Shown: positions 17,011 through 25,275 of the stretch, one piece after another
Layout: each line of letters starts with the position of its first letter
How positions within the stretch are numbered: the stretch's first letter is position 1
NCBI GenBank assembly: GCA_029688905.1
Contig: JARULB010000001.1
Span: 434,001-498,000, forward strand
DNA length: 64,000 bases
Reading direction: 5' to 3'
DNA from: Balneolales bacterium ANBcel1
Lineage (GTDB): Bacteria > Bacteroidota > Rhodothermia > Balneolales > Natronogracilivirgulaceae
The notes under the pieces: generated by a model
Seen by the model: the letters and a program-made list of their open reading frames with translations, nothing else
Told to the model about the DNA's origin: nothing
Database searches by the model: none
Made by a program: the position numbers and the translations under genes

Positions 17011-18666
17011 ATGAAACGTTCTACAAAAAAAACTTTTTTTACCGCCGTATTGGCTGCAATGTTTTTAGTTTCCTGCGATCTGAGCGATCTGAATGATGCC
17101 TTCGACGATTTTGGAGTCATCGTTCAGCTCGATGCGATCGAAACCACCAACTCCATCCTTCTTCTGGACAGCTCCACCGGCCAACTTATCACCGAGGAGC
17201 TGGAAATCCAGTTCACCGGACCCAATGCCGATGACGTGATCGACATGTACAGTGATCCTGTCAGCAGCGCGAGAGTAAGGAGCGGCATCCTCAACCTGAA
17301 CCTATCCAATGACCTGAGTCCGACCGATGACGATCCGGCCGTTGTCACCCTGGTGCTTCGCAACCCGAACTATCTCACAACTACCCGTACGGTGACCATT
17401 AATGAAACCGGCTTCGGCTCCAATGTAATTCGGGTCATGAGAAGGGATGCCGAGGTTTCCGGAGTATATTCAGCCGTTGACAACTCTGGTGTTTCGGATG
17501 CCCAGGGTTCTGTAAGCACACCTATCGGTGTGCAAAGTTCGGATAATCCGGATGAAGCATATGCTGCCAGATTTTCTGTATCCGAAGGCACCGTGATTGC
17601 GGATGCATCCGGCAATCCGCTTACCGGGCAGATCAGCACCGAGCTGACCTATTTCAGTCCGGATGATCCGGATGCGCTTAATGCTCTTCCGATAGATAAT
17701 CTCACTTTGAACGGGGATATTCTGGTTAGTGCCGGGCTTGTTACTTTATCAATGCGAGACCAGAACAACCGGGAAGCGGCCACGTTGTCCGGAGATGATG
17801 GAGGTGCACTTTTAGAGTTAACGATTGACGATAATTTCGAACATCCTGGATCTGGAGAACCCCTTAGGGCTGGTGATGAACTGATCATTGCAGTGCTCAA
17901 TGAGCAGAACGAGATAGCCGGATATGAAACCATTACTATCGGTGAGGCTGCCGGCAAACAAAAGGCTAACAAGCAGCCCGGATATGAATCCGCGGGGTTG
18001 CCAATCTCGGTCCCTCGGATCATATTCAGTGGGTTCAGTGGTCCAACAGGCATTACTCCTTTAGGCAATATGCTTATAGTTGTTACCGCTGCATCTATTC
18101 CCACCACTATGCAAGTCGGCATAAACCGAAATGGTAATACCGGCAGCATTTTGGTGAACCTGCGCCGTACCGGATTTAATCGCGATGTCACGATACCGGC
18201 AGGTAATTCAAGTCATACCGTACCACGAATACCTTGCGGGACGTATACGTATACGGCCGAACTTCCCGGAGGCACTGTAATCGGGACGTTCAATCCGTGC
18301 GACAACAGCTCGATCAACATCACGCTCCCGCCCCCGCCCGCGAACCTTATCGATGCCAATGTAAACGTGACCTTGCAGTGCCGAAACGCAGGTGACAAGC
18401 TCCGGGTCACCGACATACCCGGCTCCAGTGTCTCCTTCCGGAAAGCCGACGGTAGCGGCTCATGGAGAACGACCCGTCCCACATGGAATTTTGATGAAGA
18501 CAATAACGAGCTGATCGGCGGATCCGCACTGGTCGCAGGTGTAGAGAGTGGTGAAGATTACACTTTCAGCATCAATTATGATGACGATCAGTACACAAGT
18601 ACCATAAACATGTCAGGAATCTCAGTGGAGCATACTGAAATCATCGACGATGACGTGTGCAACTAA
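17011..18666 (+). CDS. Large lipoprotein of unknown function
   Basis: A 551-aa lipoprotein. The signal peptide ends in the lipobox LVSC (Cys at about residue 22), followed by an acidic DLSDLNDAFDDFG segment. The rest is beta-rich and low in basic residues, resembling stacked Ig-like or carboxypeptidase-regulatory-like modules (for example SGVYSAVDNSGVSDAQGSVS and GTYTYTAELPGGTVIGTF). A Lys/Gln-rich linker lies near 315-325, and Cys residues are concentrated in the C-terminal third. No catalytic motif was recognised. It follows the barrel protein gene by 66 bp and may be a surface or periplasmic partner. Confidence 0.72.
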   Translation: MKRSTKKTFFTAVLAAMFLVSCDLSDLNDAFDDFGVIVQLDAIETTNSILLLDSSTGQLITEELEIQFTGPNADDVIDMYSDPVSSARVRSGILNLNLSNDLSPTDDDPAVVTLVLRNPNYLTTTRTVTINETGFGSNVIRVMRRDAEVSGVYSAVDNSGVSDAQGSVSTPIGVQSSDNPDEAYAARFSVSEGTVIADASGNPLTGQISTELTYFSPDDPDALNALPIDNLTLNGDILVSAGLVTLSMRDQNNREAATLSGDDGGALLELTIDDNFEHPGSGEPLRAGDELIIAVLNEQNEIAGYETITIGEAAGKQKANKQPGYESAGLPISVPRIIFSGFSGPTGITPLGNMLIVVTAASIPTTMQVGINRNGNTGSILVNLRRTGFNRDVTIPAGNSSHTVPRIPCGTYTYTAELPGGTVIGTFNPCDNSSINITLPPPPANLIDANVNVTLQCRNAGDKLRVTDIPGSSVSFRKADGSGSWRTTRPTWNFDEDNNELIGGSALVAGVESGEDYTFSINYDDDQYTSTINMSGISVEHTEIIDDDVCN

Positions 18667-18736
18667 CAGAGAACCGTTGTTCAGGCTCAGGCATTGGGAA
18701 ACCGGAAGGAGTAGTTTTGCAGTTTTGCGCTCCAAA

Positions 18737-18880
18737 AGCGGGAAAAATCCCGCATTCGGTGTTCGGTTTTTGAAGCAAGTCATGTGCAGGCAACAAGCGG
18801 CGTGGTTGGCGTCGGATCGGTAACGGCCGCACATTCAGTGGTATGACAGGCCCGGATACTCCATCCGGGTCTGTTTTACC
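18737..18880 (+). terminator. Hairpins after the lipoprotein gene
   Basis: Two hairpins lie between the lipoprotein and hpt genes: GCGGGA-AAAA-TCCCGC at 18738-18753, and CCCGGAT-ACTCC-ATCCGGG at 18851-18869 followed by TCTGTTTT. The second is the more terminator-like for plus-strand transcription. Confidence 0.55.
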
Positions 18881-18909
18881 GTTAATGCAATCCCAATCCG
18901 GAAAGGTGC

Positions 18910-19485
18910 CTACCCGTTCTCTTCTCCGGCTTCTTCATCAATCACGTAAATTTGAGCCAGGTTTCGGCCTTCCTGGGCGTAATCCATCCCATAACCCAGA
19001 ACAAAAAGAGTGGGAATCTGAAACCCGACATACTCCACATCCACATAGTGGCGGGTCGCGTCGGGTTTGTGCAGGAGGGTCATCACCTTGACCGATGCCG
19101 GATTCTTCTCAAGGATGCGATCCACCATATACTTCATGGAGAGTCCGGTATCCACAATATCCTCAATCAAGACGATATGGCGGCCTTCGACATCGGCATC
19201 CAGATCTTTTCTCTCGGTGACATGGCCCGATGAAACTTTTTCATCGCCGTAGCTGCTCAGCTTGAAAAAGTCGACCTCGCAGGGAACACTTACATGCCTC
19301 ATCAAATCGGCAAGAAAAATAAATGCGCCGTTCAGAATTCCGATAAAAATCGGCTTCTTATCCTTGTAATCCCTGTTGATTTCTTCGCCCAGTTCGGCAA
19401 TCCGTTTGTCTATTTGCTCCTTGCTGATAAAAAGTCGAAATAGCGATCCGTTGCAGACAACGGTTTCCGGTTCATAAAAACTCAT
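18910..19485 (-). CDS. hpt: Hypoxanthine phosphoribosyltransferase
   Basis: A 191-aa purine salvage enzyme that makes IMP/GMP from hypoxanthine/guanine and PRPP. The PRPP loop IVLIEDIVDTGLSMKYMVD lies near residue 103. Family segments ILNGAFIFLADL, VDFFKLSSYG and GYGMDYAQEGRNL are present. It overlaps the upstream tilS stop by 4 bp (ATGA), a tight tilS-hpt pair common in bacteria and pointing to translational coupling. Confidence 0.93.
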   Translation of the reverse strand: MSFYEPETVVCNGSLFRLFISKEQIDKRIAELGEEINRDYKDKKPIFIGILNGAFIFLADLMRHVSVPCEVDFFKLSSYGDEKVSSGHVTERKDLDADVEGRHIVLIEDIVDTGLSMKYMVDRILEKNPASVKVMTLLHKPDATRHYVDVEYVGFQIPTLFVLGYGMDYAQEGRNLAQIYVIDEEAGEENG

Positions 19486-21104
19486 GAAGGATGATCCTGT
19501 TTTTGGATTAAGAGGACATGTTCTCCCTCAGTGTGACACCGGGCGTGCTCTGCTATGGTACCCACTTCACCACTTTTCAGGGATTGTGGGAATATAACGG
19601 CATGAACTGTTTCATCAAAAGAAACCAGGACCAAAGTTTCGTTTTTTTGGGTGGATGGGATCTTGCGATTGACAAGATGGTCGGAGATCAACTGACTGCC
19701 GTTCATTCCAAGCGGCTGCAGCCGGTCACCTGCCCTCCATCGCCGCAGAATGAGTGTTTCCGGAAGTGAATCCAGCCGCAACTGCAGCCTGAAGGCATGG
19801 TGATCCGGACGATAGCGGCCGGCGGATATAACACATCCGCAGATAGTGAGCGGCTGTTGGACAAGCTCCCGCGAACGCAGTTCATATCCGGCATTCTCCT
19901 TTTGAACGGCCTCTTGAGCGGATTCGGAACCGGAAGCAGTGGAAGTCTCCGCATCCGTCCTGCGACCGGCTCGTTGAAGTGTGCTGCCCTCGGCTGTACC
20001 GGAAAATCGGCCGGCAGCTTCATCCGCCTTGGGGACTATCACTTCCGGTTCCACTAGAACAAAGCAGTCCCTGTCGCGGATAATGTGCAGCCGTTCTGTG
20101 ACAGAAATTCGGGCCCCGGTCTGAATCTGTCCCAGGTCGGACAGACGGTCTACCAGGCCATGGCTCCACCCTGTGAAGCCGGCAGCTTCCCGGACCCAGT
20201 GACGCGCAACCGGCAGACGAAGCGGTTCCGGCAGGGCAAACCATTGCTTACGATTCAGGCGCATGGATCTGTAGTGCGCACTCCCGGAATCTGCCCCTCC
20301 GCCGGCGTTCCCGCCGCAAACCACACCGGACAGGAGGTAATCCAGCATTTCCCGGTGCAGCGATCCGAATCCGGCAATACGTTCCAGATTGGACCTCCAC
20401 CCTGGAAAATGGTTTTCCAGCTCGGGGAACACACGATTCCGCAGCAGATTGCGGGCATAATCCGAAGTCAGGTTGGTGCGATCAATTCGATAGGGAACGC
20501 GGTGATGCTCCGCATAGGCCAACAGATCGCTCCTCGAAAACCCAAGCAGCGGTCGAAGCCAGGGGGGATCATATCCACGCATCCCGGCCCAGTGTTCCGG
20601 AGCGGACCCCCGAAGAATCTTTTGAAAAACGGTCTCCATCTGATCGTCGCTGTGGTGGGCCATGGCAACCGCAGCGGCAGAATGCCGTTTCATCACATCA
20701 AGAAAAAAAGTCCGTCTGACCCTGCGGGCATAATCCTGAAAATTTCCGGCCGGTGCCTCGCATTGCTTAGACTCCTCCACCTGATATTCTTCGGACTTGT
20801 GAGCTTCCGCCGTTATCCGTTCGCCGATGTCGTGAACCCGCACATCCTTAATCTCCAGAGGGACGTTCCATTGGCGGCAACTTTCCGCAACCAGGTGCTG
20901 GTCGCTATCCGACTCGGCGCCTCGCTTTCCGTAATTGACATGGGCTGCAACCAGTGATCGACCGTATGACCGGGCCAGCACATGAAGCAGAGCCATGGAA
21001 TCGGGTCCACCGCTCACACCCACAACCAGCTTCTCTTCGCCTGCAAAGCCGATGCGTTCGAGAAACTCATGAACATGTTGAGAAATATGGGCTTCGATAT
21101 GCAT
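19482..21104 (-). CDS. tilS: tRNA(Ile)-lysidine synthetase
   Basis: Modifies C34 of the CAU-anticodon tRNA-Ile to lysidine so that it reads AUA. The PP-loop ATPase motif VVGVSGGPDSMALLHVL lies near residue 28. Further motifs are MAHHSDDQMETVFQKILRGS, MRGYDPPWLRPLLGFSRSD and, near the C-terminus, WRAGDRLQPLGMNGSQLISD. At 540 aa it is longer than the common 430-460. The excess lies in a low-complexity Ser/Ala/Glu-rich insert around residues 360-410 (GTAEGSTLQRAGRRTDAET). It is coupled to hpt by a 4-bp overlap and lies 9 bp after birA. Confidence 0.93.
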   Translation of the reverse strand: MHIEAHISQHVHEFLERIGFAGEEKLVVGVSGGPDSMALLHVLARSYGRSLVAAHVNYGKRGAESDSDQHLVAESCRQWNVPLEIKDVRVHDIGERITAEAHKSEEYQVEESKQCEAPAGNFQDYARRVRRTFFLDVMKRHSAAAVAMAHHSDDQMETVFQKILRGSAPEHWAGMRGYDPPWLRPLLGFSRSDLLAYAEHHRVPYRIDRTNLTSDYARNLLRNRVFPELENHFPGWRSNLERIAGFGSLHREMLDYLLSGVVCGGNAGGGADSGSAHYRSMRLNRKQWFALPEPLRLPVARHWVREAAGFTGWSHGLVDRLSDLGQIQTGARISVTERLHIIRDRDCFVLVEPEVIVPKADEAAGRFSGTAEGSTLQRAGRRTDAETSTASGSESAQEAVQKENAGYELRSRELVQQPLTICGCVISAGRYRPDHHAFRLQLRLDSLPETLILRRWRAGDRLQPLGMNGSQLISDHLVNRKIPSTQKNETLVLVSFDETVHAVIFPQSLKSGEVGTIAEHARCHTEGEHVLLIQKQDHPS

Positions 21105-21113
21105 TACACGAGA

Positions 21114-21911
21114 TTACTCTGCTGAAGAACCGGTTTCAAAACGCACCTGCTGATGGGTGTAGGTTTTGACATCATCATTGGCCGTAAGCACAAGCAGGTA
21201 TCCGAATTCATTGATGCCAAGCACCTTGACCGGAGTCTGCTCACGAACGCCATCCACATGGACGGATACCCACTGACCATATCCCCGAATATTCCGGTTT
21301 ATGGCTCGCAGAAGATCACGATCGCCGTCCAGTGCCGCTGACAGATACGGTTCCAGACGGTTGAAAAATGCAGCCAGCAGCAGAGACCTGTCAATTGTCC
21401 CGCCTCCCGCCTGAAGCCTGAGCGATGTCGCCTTGCTGTTCAGTTCTCCAGAAAAAGTCGTTCGATTGACATTAATGCCGAGTCCCATTGCCACCCGATC
21501 CAGATTCCGTCCGTTAAACCGGCACTCTGTCAACATGCCGGCGACTTTCTTTCCGGTAATCAGGAGGTCATTCGGCCATTTGATTTCGGCCTTGCAGCCG
21601 GTCACACTCTCGCAGGTTTTACTCAATACCAGCATCGCGGTGAGTGTAACCAACTGAATGGGAATATTGGACCGGGGTTTCAGGACCAGGGTAAAGGCGA
21701 GGTCCTGCCCGTCGGAATGGTCCCAGGTTCGGCCGAACTGGCCTTTTCCGGCAGTCTGATGTTCAGTCAGGCAGACGAGACCGTCGGTCAGGCGATAACC
21801 GGCCAGATCCTGGACATACCGGTTGGTCGATTCCAGGCTTCGGAAATACCAAAATCTTCGGCCAAGCCTGCCTGTCTGCAGCCATTTAATATAGGAGGAG
21901 ATATCAAACAA
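21114..21911 (-). CDS. birA: Biotin-[acetyl-CoA-carboxylase] ligase (no HTH domain)
   Basis: Attaches biotin to carboxylase carrier proteins. Motifs are FRSLESTNRYVQDLAG, the biotin/ATP loop TAGKGQFGRTWDHSDGQD (the family GRGRxGR loop, altered to GKGQFGR), IKWPNDLLI and KVAGMLTE. The frame is open to 22097, but a strong terminator at 21949-21975 lies inside that extension. Downstream of it the only plausible in-frame start is the TTG at 21911, just before homology starts (LFDISSYIKWL). That gives 265 aa with no DNA-binding domain, so it is an enzyme only. It is followed by tilS and hpt. Confidence 0.86.
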   Translation of the reverse strand: MFDISSYIKWLQTGRLGRRFWYFRSLESTNRYVQDLAGYRLTDGLVCLTEHQTAGKGQFGRTWDHSDGQDLAFTLVLKPRSNIPIQLVTLTAMLVLSKTCESVTGCKAEIKWPNDLLITGKKVAGMLTECRFNGRNLDRVAMGLGINVNRTTFSGELNSKATSLRLQAGGGTIDRSLLLAAFFNRLEPYLSAALDGDRDLLRAINRNIRGYGQWVSVHVDGVREQTPVKVLGINEFGYLLVLTANDDVKTYTHQQVRFETGSSAE

Positions 21912-21948
21912 TGCCGTCGCGTGCTTTGTGTCAACACCTCCATTATAC

Positions 21949-21975
21949 AAAAAAGGCCTCAATAATGAGGCCTTT
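21949..21975 (-). terminator. Intrinsic terminator after the CBM48 gene
   Basis: A perfect 10-bp stem, AAAGGCCTCA (21952-21961) with TGAGGCCTTT (21966-21975), closes a 4-nt loop. On the minus strand it is followed by TTTTTT. It ends the transcript of the CBM48 gene and rules out the longer birA reading frame. TATAAT follows on the minus strand at 21942-21947, a possible -10 element for birA. Confidence 0.9.
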
Positions 21976-22008
21976 GTCGTACTGCTTTTGCCGGATTTTC
22001 GGTTACCG

Positions 22009-22308
22009 TCAGTTTCCAATAACCAGCAGGGAGTCTTCGGTTCCGTAAGGATTGGACGCGTATCCGTCTGCCGAGTCGTCATTGGCCCAACGCTCACCGT
22101 CCAGCAGATAGCGGAATCGGTACTCGGTGCCCGGAGTCAGTCTCAGGGTTGTTTCCCATGAGCCGTTTTTGGCTTCAAGCTTGTTGGCTTCGGTGTCCCA
22201 TTCGTTAAAATCTCCAACTACCGAAACCTCTTTGCCTGCCCAGTCTTCCGGAACCCGGAACGTGACTTTGCATATCGTTCTTTTTGGGGTGAATTTTTTC
22301 TCAATCAT
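22009..22308 (-). CDS. Stand-alone glycogen-binding (CBM48/AMPK-type) protein
   Basis: A 99-aa protein that is almost entirely one early-set/CBM48 domain: VTFRVPEDWAGKEVSVVGDF, NEWDTEANKLE, WETTLRLTPGTEYRFRYLLD and the closing Asn-Pro-Tyr-Gly segment (YASNPYGTEDSLLVI). The Trp residues at the usual starch/glycogen-contact positions are present. No catalytic domain or signal peptide is attached, so it is cytoplasmic and probably binds glycogen or modulates an enzyme. It has its own terminator and an A+T-rich upstream region, so it is a single-gene unit. Small isolated proteins of this kind occur in related phyla without a proven role. Confidence 0.82.
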   Translation of the reverse strand: MIEKKFTPKRTICKVTFRVPEDWAGKEVSVVGDFNEWDTEANKLEAKNGSWETTLRLTPGTEYRFRYLLDGERWANDDSADGYASNPYGTEDSLLVIGN

Positions 22309-22595
22309 GTCTCTACCGTTGTTTTGGGTGTATTATGAATGCAAAAGATACCAACTAACAGACATACTTTCCAATACCGGTGTTAAAAATATTTACTTGA
22401 AATATTCTAATAATTAATTATTTAATGCAAATACGATTAGTTGTATTAATAATTTAGCTTTTTTACCGTTTTTGCTCATTTATAGCGTCTGACCCCGAAC
22501 TGCAGTTAAATAGATTTGTTCTTATATGCTCTATTTTATAGAGTTTTATTATAAACGTTTTTTACTGGTTAGTAACTGAGTTTTTTCGGTCAGAA
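22309..22595. promoter_or_regulatory. A+T-rich region upstream of the CBM48 gene
   Basis: A 287-bp gap much richer in A+T than the rest of the window, especially 22370-22570. It contains a perfect 7-bp inverted repeat AATATTT-ACTTG-AAATATT at 22388-22406, about 80 bp from the CBM48 start, and CTCTA-TTTTA-TAGAG near 22529-22543. It presumably holds the CBM48 promoter and the end of the pts transcript. No gene was seen. Confidence 0.5.
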
Positions 22596-24383
22596 TCAGG
22601 ATCCCGGCCGGGTTCGTTCTTTCTTGAGTTTTTGCTGGTAGCTTTTCTTCCAATCCGCCTTAAGCTGCCGGGATTGCTCCAACGTGGACGCGTTCTGCAT
22701 GGCCTTCGCCAGCTCCTTCATCTCATCCATTGAATGCAATCGAACGGCCTGCTTAACCGAAGGAATCAGCCGTGGAGTCATACTCAGCTCATTCACACCA
22801 AGTCCGATAAGCACAAGCGCAGCAAACGGATCCGAAGAAAGCTCACCGCATACAGCCACTGGCTTGTCGTGTTTAGTTCCGGCTTCCACGCTCATGGCAA
22901 TGAAGGTAAGCACCGCCGGATGAAGCGGCTGGTAAAGCGAGGAAATAAGGTTGTTTCCACGGTCAACAGCAAGCGTATACTGGGTCAGGTCGTTGGTACC
23001 GATGCTCAGAAAATCGGCGTGTTGGGCGAACAGATCGGCAAGCAGCGCCACACTCGGAACCTCCACCATCACCCCGAGCTGTATGTGATTGTCGACAGGC
23101 ACTCCCTTCTTCTGCACCCGCTCCTGGGTTTCGTCCAGAACGTGTTTCACTTCGAGAAACTCATCCAGTGTCGAAATCATGGGCACAAGAATACGCGTCC
23201 GACCCGGATACTGTCCGGCCACCCGGCAGATAGCCTCCAGCTGACTCCGCAGCAGCTCTTTGCGATCCAGCAGAATACGAATTCCACGCCAACCCAGAAA
23301 AGGATTGGCCTCCCTGGTCTTGATATCAAGAACCTTGTCTCCACCCACATCCAGCAGGCGAATGGTAACCGGCGACGAGCCGCTGCCCGAATAGGCGGTC
23401 TGGCAAAACTCTTCCTGCCGCTTCCGGTCCATGGTAACGGGTCCTGCGTTCATCAGCAGTGTGTCGGTGCGAAGCAGTCCGATTCCTTCGGCCCGGTACT
23501 TCTCGATATTCAGCACCTCATCTTCGAAATCGATATTGGCCTGCAGGGTCACTTTATGTCCACATAGGGTTTCCGCCGGCTTGTCGACAACGTGCCGAAG
23601 CTGCTTTTCCTCCTCCTTGTGACGCTTGATCGCCCGGATGTAGAGGCCGGCCGTCTCCTCATCCGGCCTCAGGATGGCATTTTTGTTATATCCATCGAGA
23701 ATAACCGTGTCGCCGTCCCGGATCTGTCGGGTTGCCGTTTTCGTATCAATGAGCATGGGGATGCCCATGGCGTTGGCGATAATCGAGGCATGCGATGTGA
23801 GTCCGCCTGCATTGCAGATAATCCCTTTCACTCCGTTCCGGGCGAAGGTCACCACTTCCAGCGGCGTCACTTCCGCCGTTACCATCACCGTATCCTTTCC
23901 GAAGCTGGCGATAACGGCAAGCTGCTGAATATTGCGCACCAGCCGGTCGCGGACATCCCGCAAATCCGAGAGGCGTGAAACCAGAAACGATTTGTCAGAT
24001 GACTTGATCAGGTCGATGTATTGCTGAAAAGAGTCATAGACCGCTTTTTCGGCCCTCATATTCTGGTTATCTATCAGACCGTTGACAGAAGTGATCAGGT
24101 CGGGATCCTGTAAAATCTGAAGTTGCGCATTGAGGATGTCCCTGGTCTGCTGATCCTCCCGCGAATCCGCAAAATCCGTGAGGCGTTTCACCTCGACCGA
24201 AACGCTCTGTCTGGCCTGTTCAAACTTGCGAATTTCTTCGGGCTTCTGATCCTCCTCAATCGGCTCGGCGTCAATATTAATATTCCCCTTGGAATAGAGC
24301 CTGGCAACTCCCATCACCAGACCCGAAACTGCCGTAAGCCCGTTTATTTTTTCGTTGGATTCATAAGATCGTTGATCTTCCAT
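22596..24383 (-). CDS. ptsI: PTS enzyme I (PEP-protein phosphotransferase)
   Basis: Transfers phosphate from PEP to HPr. The phosphohistidine segment is GGLTSHASIIANAMGIPMLI. The PEP-binding barrel has LLRTDTLLMN, RLLDVGGDK, FLGWRGIRILLDR, LGVMVEVPSVALL, SIGTNDLTQYTLAVDR and the Cys-containing VAVCGELSSDP. The frame has a GTG at 24404 and an ATG at 24383; the ATG is preferred (595 aa), close to where homology begins. ptsH lies just upstream, 5-26 bp away. No EIIA/B/C gene, HPr kinase or sugar transporter is adjacent, so the pair may serve regulation or a distant EII. Confidence 0.93.
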   Translation of the reverse strand: MEDQRSYESNEKINGLTAVSGLVMGVARLYSKGNINIDAEPIEEDQKPEEIRKFEQARQSVSVEVKRLTDFADSREDQQTRDILNAQLQILQDPDLITSVNGLIDNQNMRAEKAVYDSFQQYIDLIKSSDKSFLVSRLSDLRDVRDRLVRNIQQLAVIASFGKDTVMVTAEVTPLEVVTFARNGVKGIICNAGGLTSHASIIANAMGIPMLIDTKTATRQIRDGDTVILDGYNKNAILRPDEETAGLYIRAIKRHKEEEKQLRHVVDKPAETLCGHKVTLQANIDFEDEVLNIEKYRAEGIGLLRTDTLLMNAGPVTMDRKRQEEFCQTAYSGSGSSPVTIRLLDVGGDKVLDIKTREANPFLGWRGIRILLDRKELLRSQLEAICRVAGQYPGRTRILVPMISTLDEFLEVKHVLDETQERVQKKGVPVDNHIQLGVMVEVPSVALLADLFAQHADFLSIGTNDLTQYTLAVDRGNNLISSLYQPLHPAVLTFIAMSVEAGTKHDKPVAVCGELSSDPFAALVLIGLGVNELSMTPRLIPSVKQAVRLHSMDEMKELAKAMQNASTLEQSRQLKADWKKSYQQKLKKERTRPGS

Positions 24384-24409
24384 AGCGTCCGCTTTGCGGT
24401 TCACGGTTT

Positions 24410-24679
24410 CTATTCTTCAACCTTGAAGCCATTGTTAAACAAGGTAACCATCGCCTCCATCGCCTGCTCTTCATCGGGGCCGTCCATCTCCAGTTCCAGT
24501 TCGGCACCCTGCTCTGCCGCGAGTGTCAGTAACCCCAAAATACTTTTGCCGTTAATACGATATCCATACATATGTATGTGAAAATCCGACTTGAACCGGG
24601 TAATTTCCTGAACTATGACCGATGCCGGACGTGCGTGTATACCCGCCGGATTTTTCACCGTTACCGTTTTTTTTATCAT
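24410..24679 (-). CDS. ptsH: Phosphocarrier protein HPr
   Basis: An 89-aa HPr. The active-site motif NPAGIHARPAS carries the phosphoryl His at about residue 15. NGKSILGLLTLAAEQG holds the Ser near position 46-47 that HPr kinase phosphorylates in some bacteria. It is the first gene of a ptsH-ptsI unit transcribed away from gatC. Whether the Ser is regulatory here depends on an HPr kinase elsewhere. Confidence 0.94.
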   Translation of the reverse strand: MIKKTVTVKNPAGIHARPASVIVQEITRFKSDFHIHMYGYRINGKSILGLLTLAAEQGAELELEMDGPDEEQAMEAMVTLFNNGFKVEE

Positions 24680-24805
24680 TTATTACATTCTGCCTTGCCG
24701 TGTTATTGTTTCTGCATCCCCGGGGATGCGCTCAAAGTTACACTTTGCCTGCACTTTTTGTAACTTCGAATTCTGTAATCAATAAACAAAAAAAAAATTA
24801 TCAAT

Positions 24806-25093
24806 ATGTCTGTTTCTCTGGATGATGTTAAATATATGGCAAATCTTGCCCGACTTCAGCTTTCAGATTCTGAAGCCCGTTCCCTGTTGAAGGACATGAA
24901 CGATATTCTGGGGTATATGGATCACCTGGGCAAAATCGACTCCTCCGATGTTCCCCCGCTGGAACACGTCACAGACGAAAAAACCGGCTTCCGGCCCGAC
25001 CGGGCTCTGCCGCCCCTGGATCACGAACTGGCACTCAAAAATGCACCCGATGCCGACACGGACCACTTTCGTGTACCCAAGGTGATCGATTGA
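24806..25093 (+). CDS. gatC: Asp/Glu-tRNA amidotransferase subunit C
   Basis: A 95-aa small subunit of GatCAB, which converts Glu-tRNA(Gln) or Asp-tRNA(Asn) to the amide form. Family features are VKYMANLARLQLSDSEARSL, DMNDILGYMDHLGKIDSSDV and the extended C-terminal part with RPDRALPPL and the final FRVPKVID. gatA and gatB are not in the window. It diverges from ptsH over a 126-bp promoter region. Confidence 0.94.
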   Translation: MSVSLDDVKYMANLARLQLSDSEARSLLKDMNDILGYMDHLGKIDSSDVPPLEHVTDEKTGFRPDRALPPLDHELALKNAPDADTDHFRVPKVID

Positions 25094-25275
25094 GAATTGT
25101 TCGCACGAAGCCGAGAGGCTTGTCCGCTGCTGACGGTGCAGCCATCTGACCCACCTGTTCGGTGCCTTAAAGGTGGTGCCCGTTGGATGCAAGCTGCCGC
25201 ATCGGCGCCTTCAGCCATCAACCCTTCTCCCTGTTTCCAATTCACGCAGATCCCTCCAACCCACCTCAGCCTCAA

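Noticed and set aside
20085-20957. 290-codon plus-strand frame opposite tilS
   Set aside because: Shadow of tilS, with no recognisable features.
21912-22097. N-terminal extension of birA up to 22097, possibly a DNA-binding domain
   Set aside because: It contains a perfect terminator hairpin with a T-tract, and its translation does not resemble an HTH domain.
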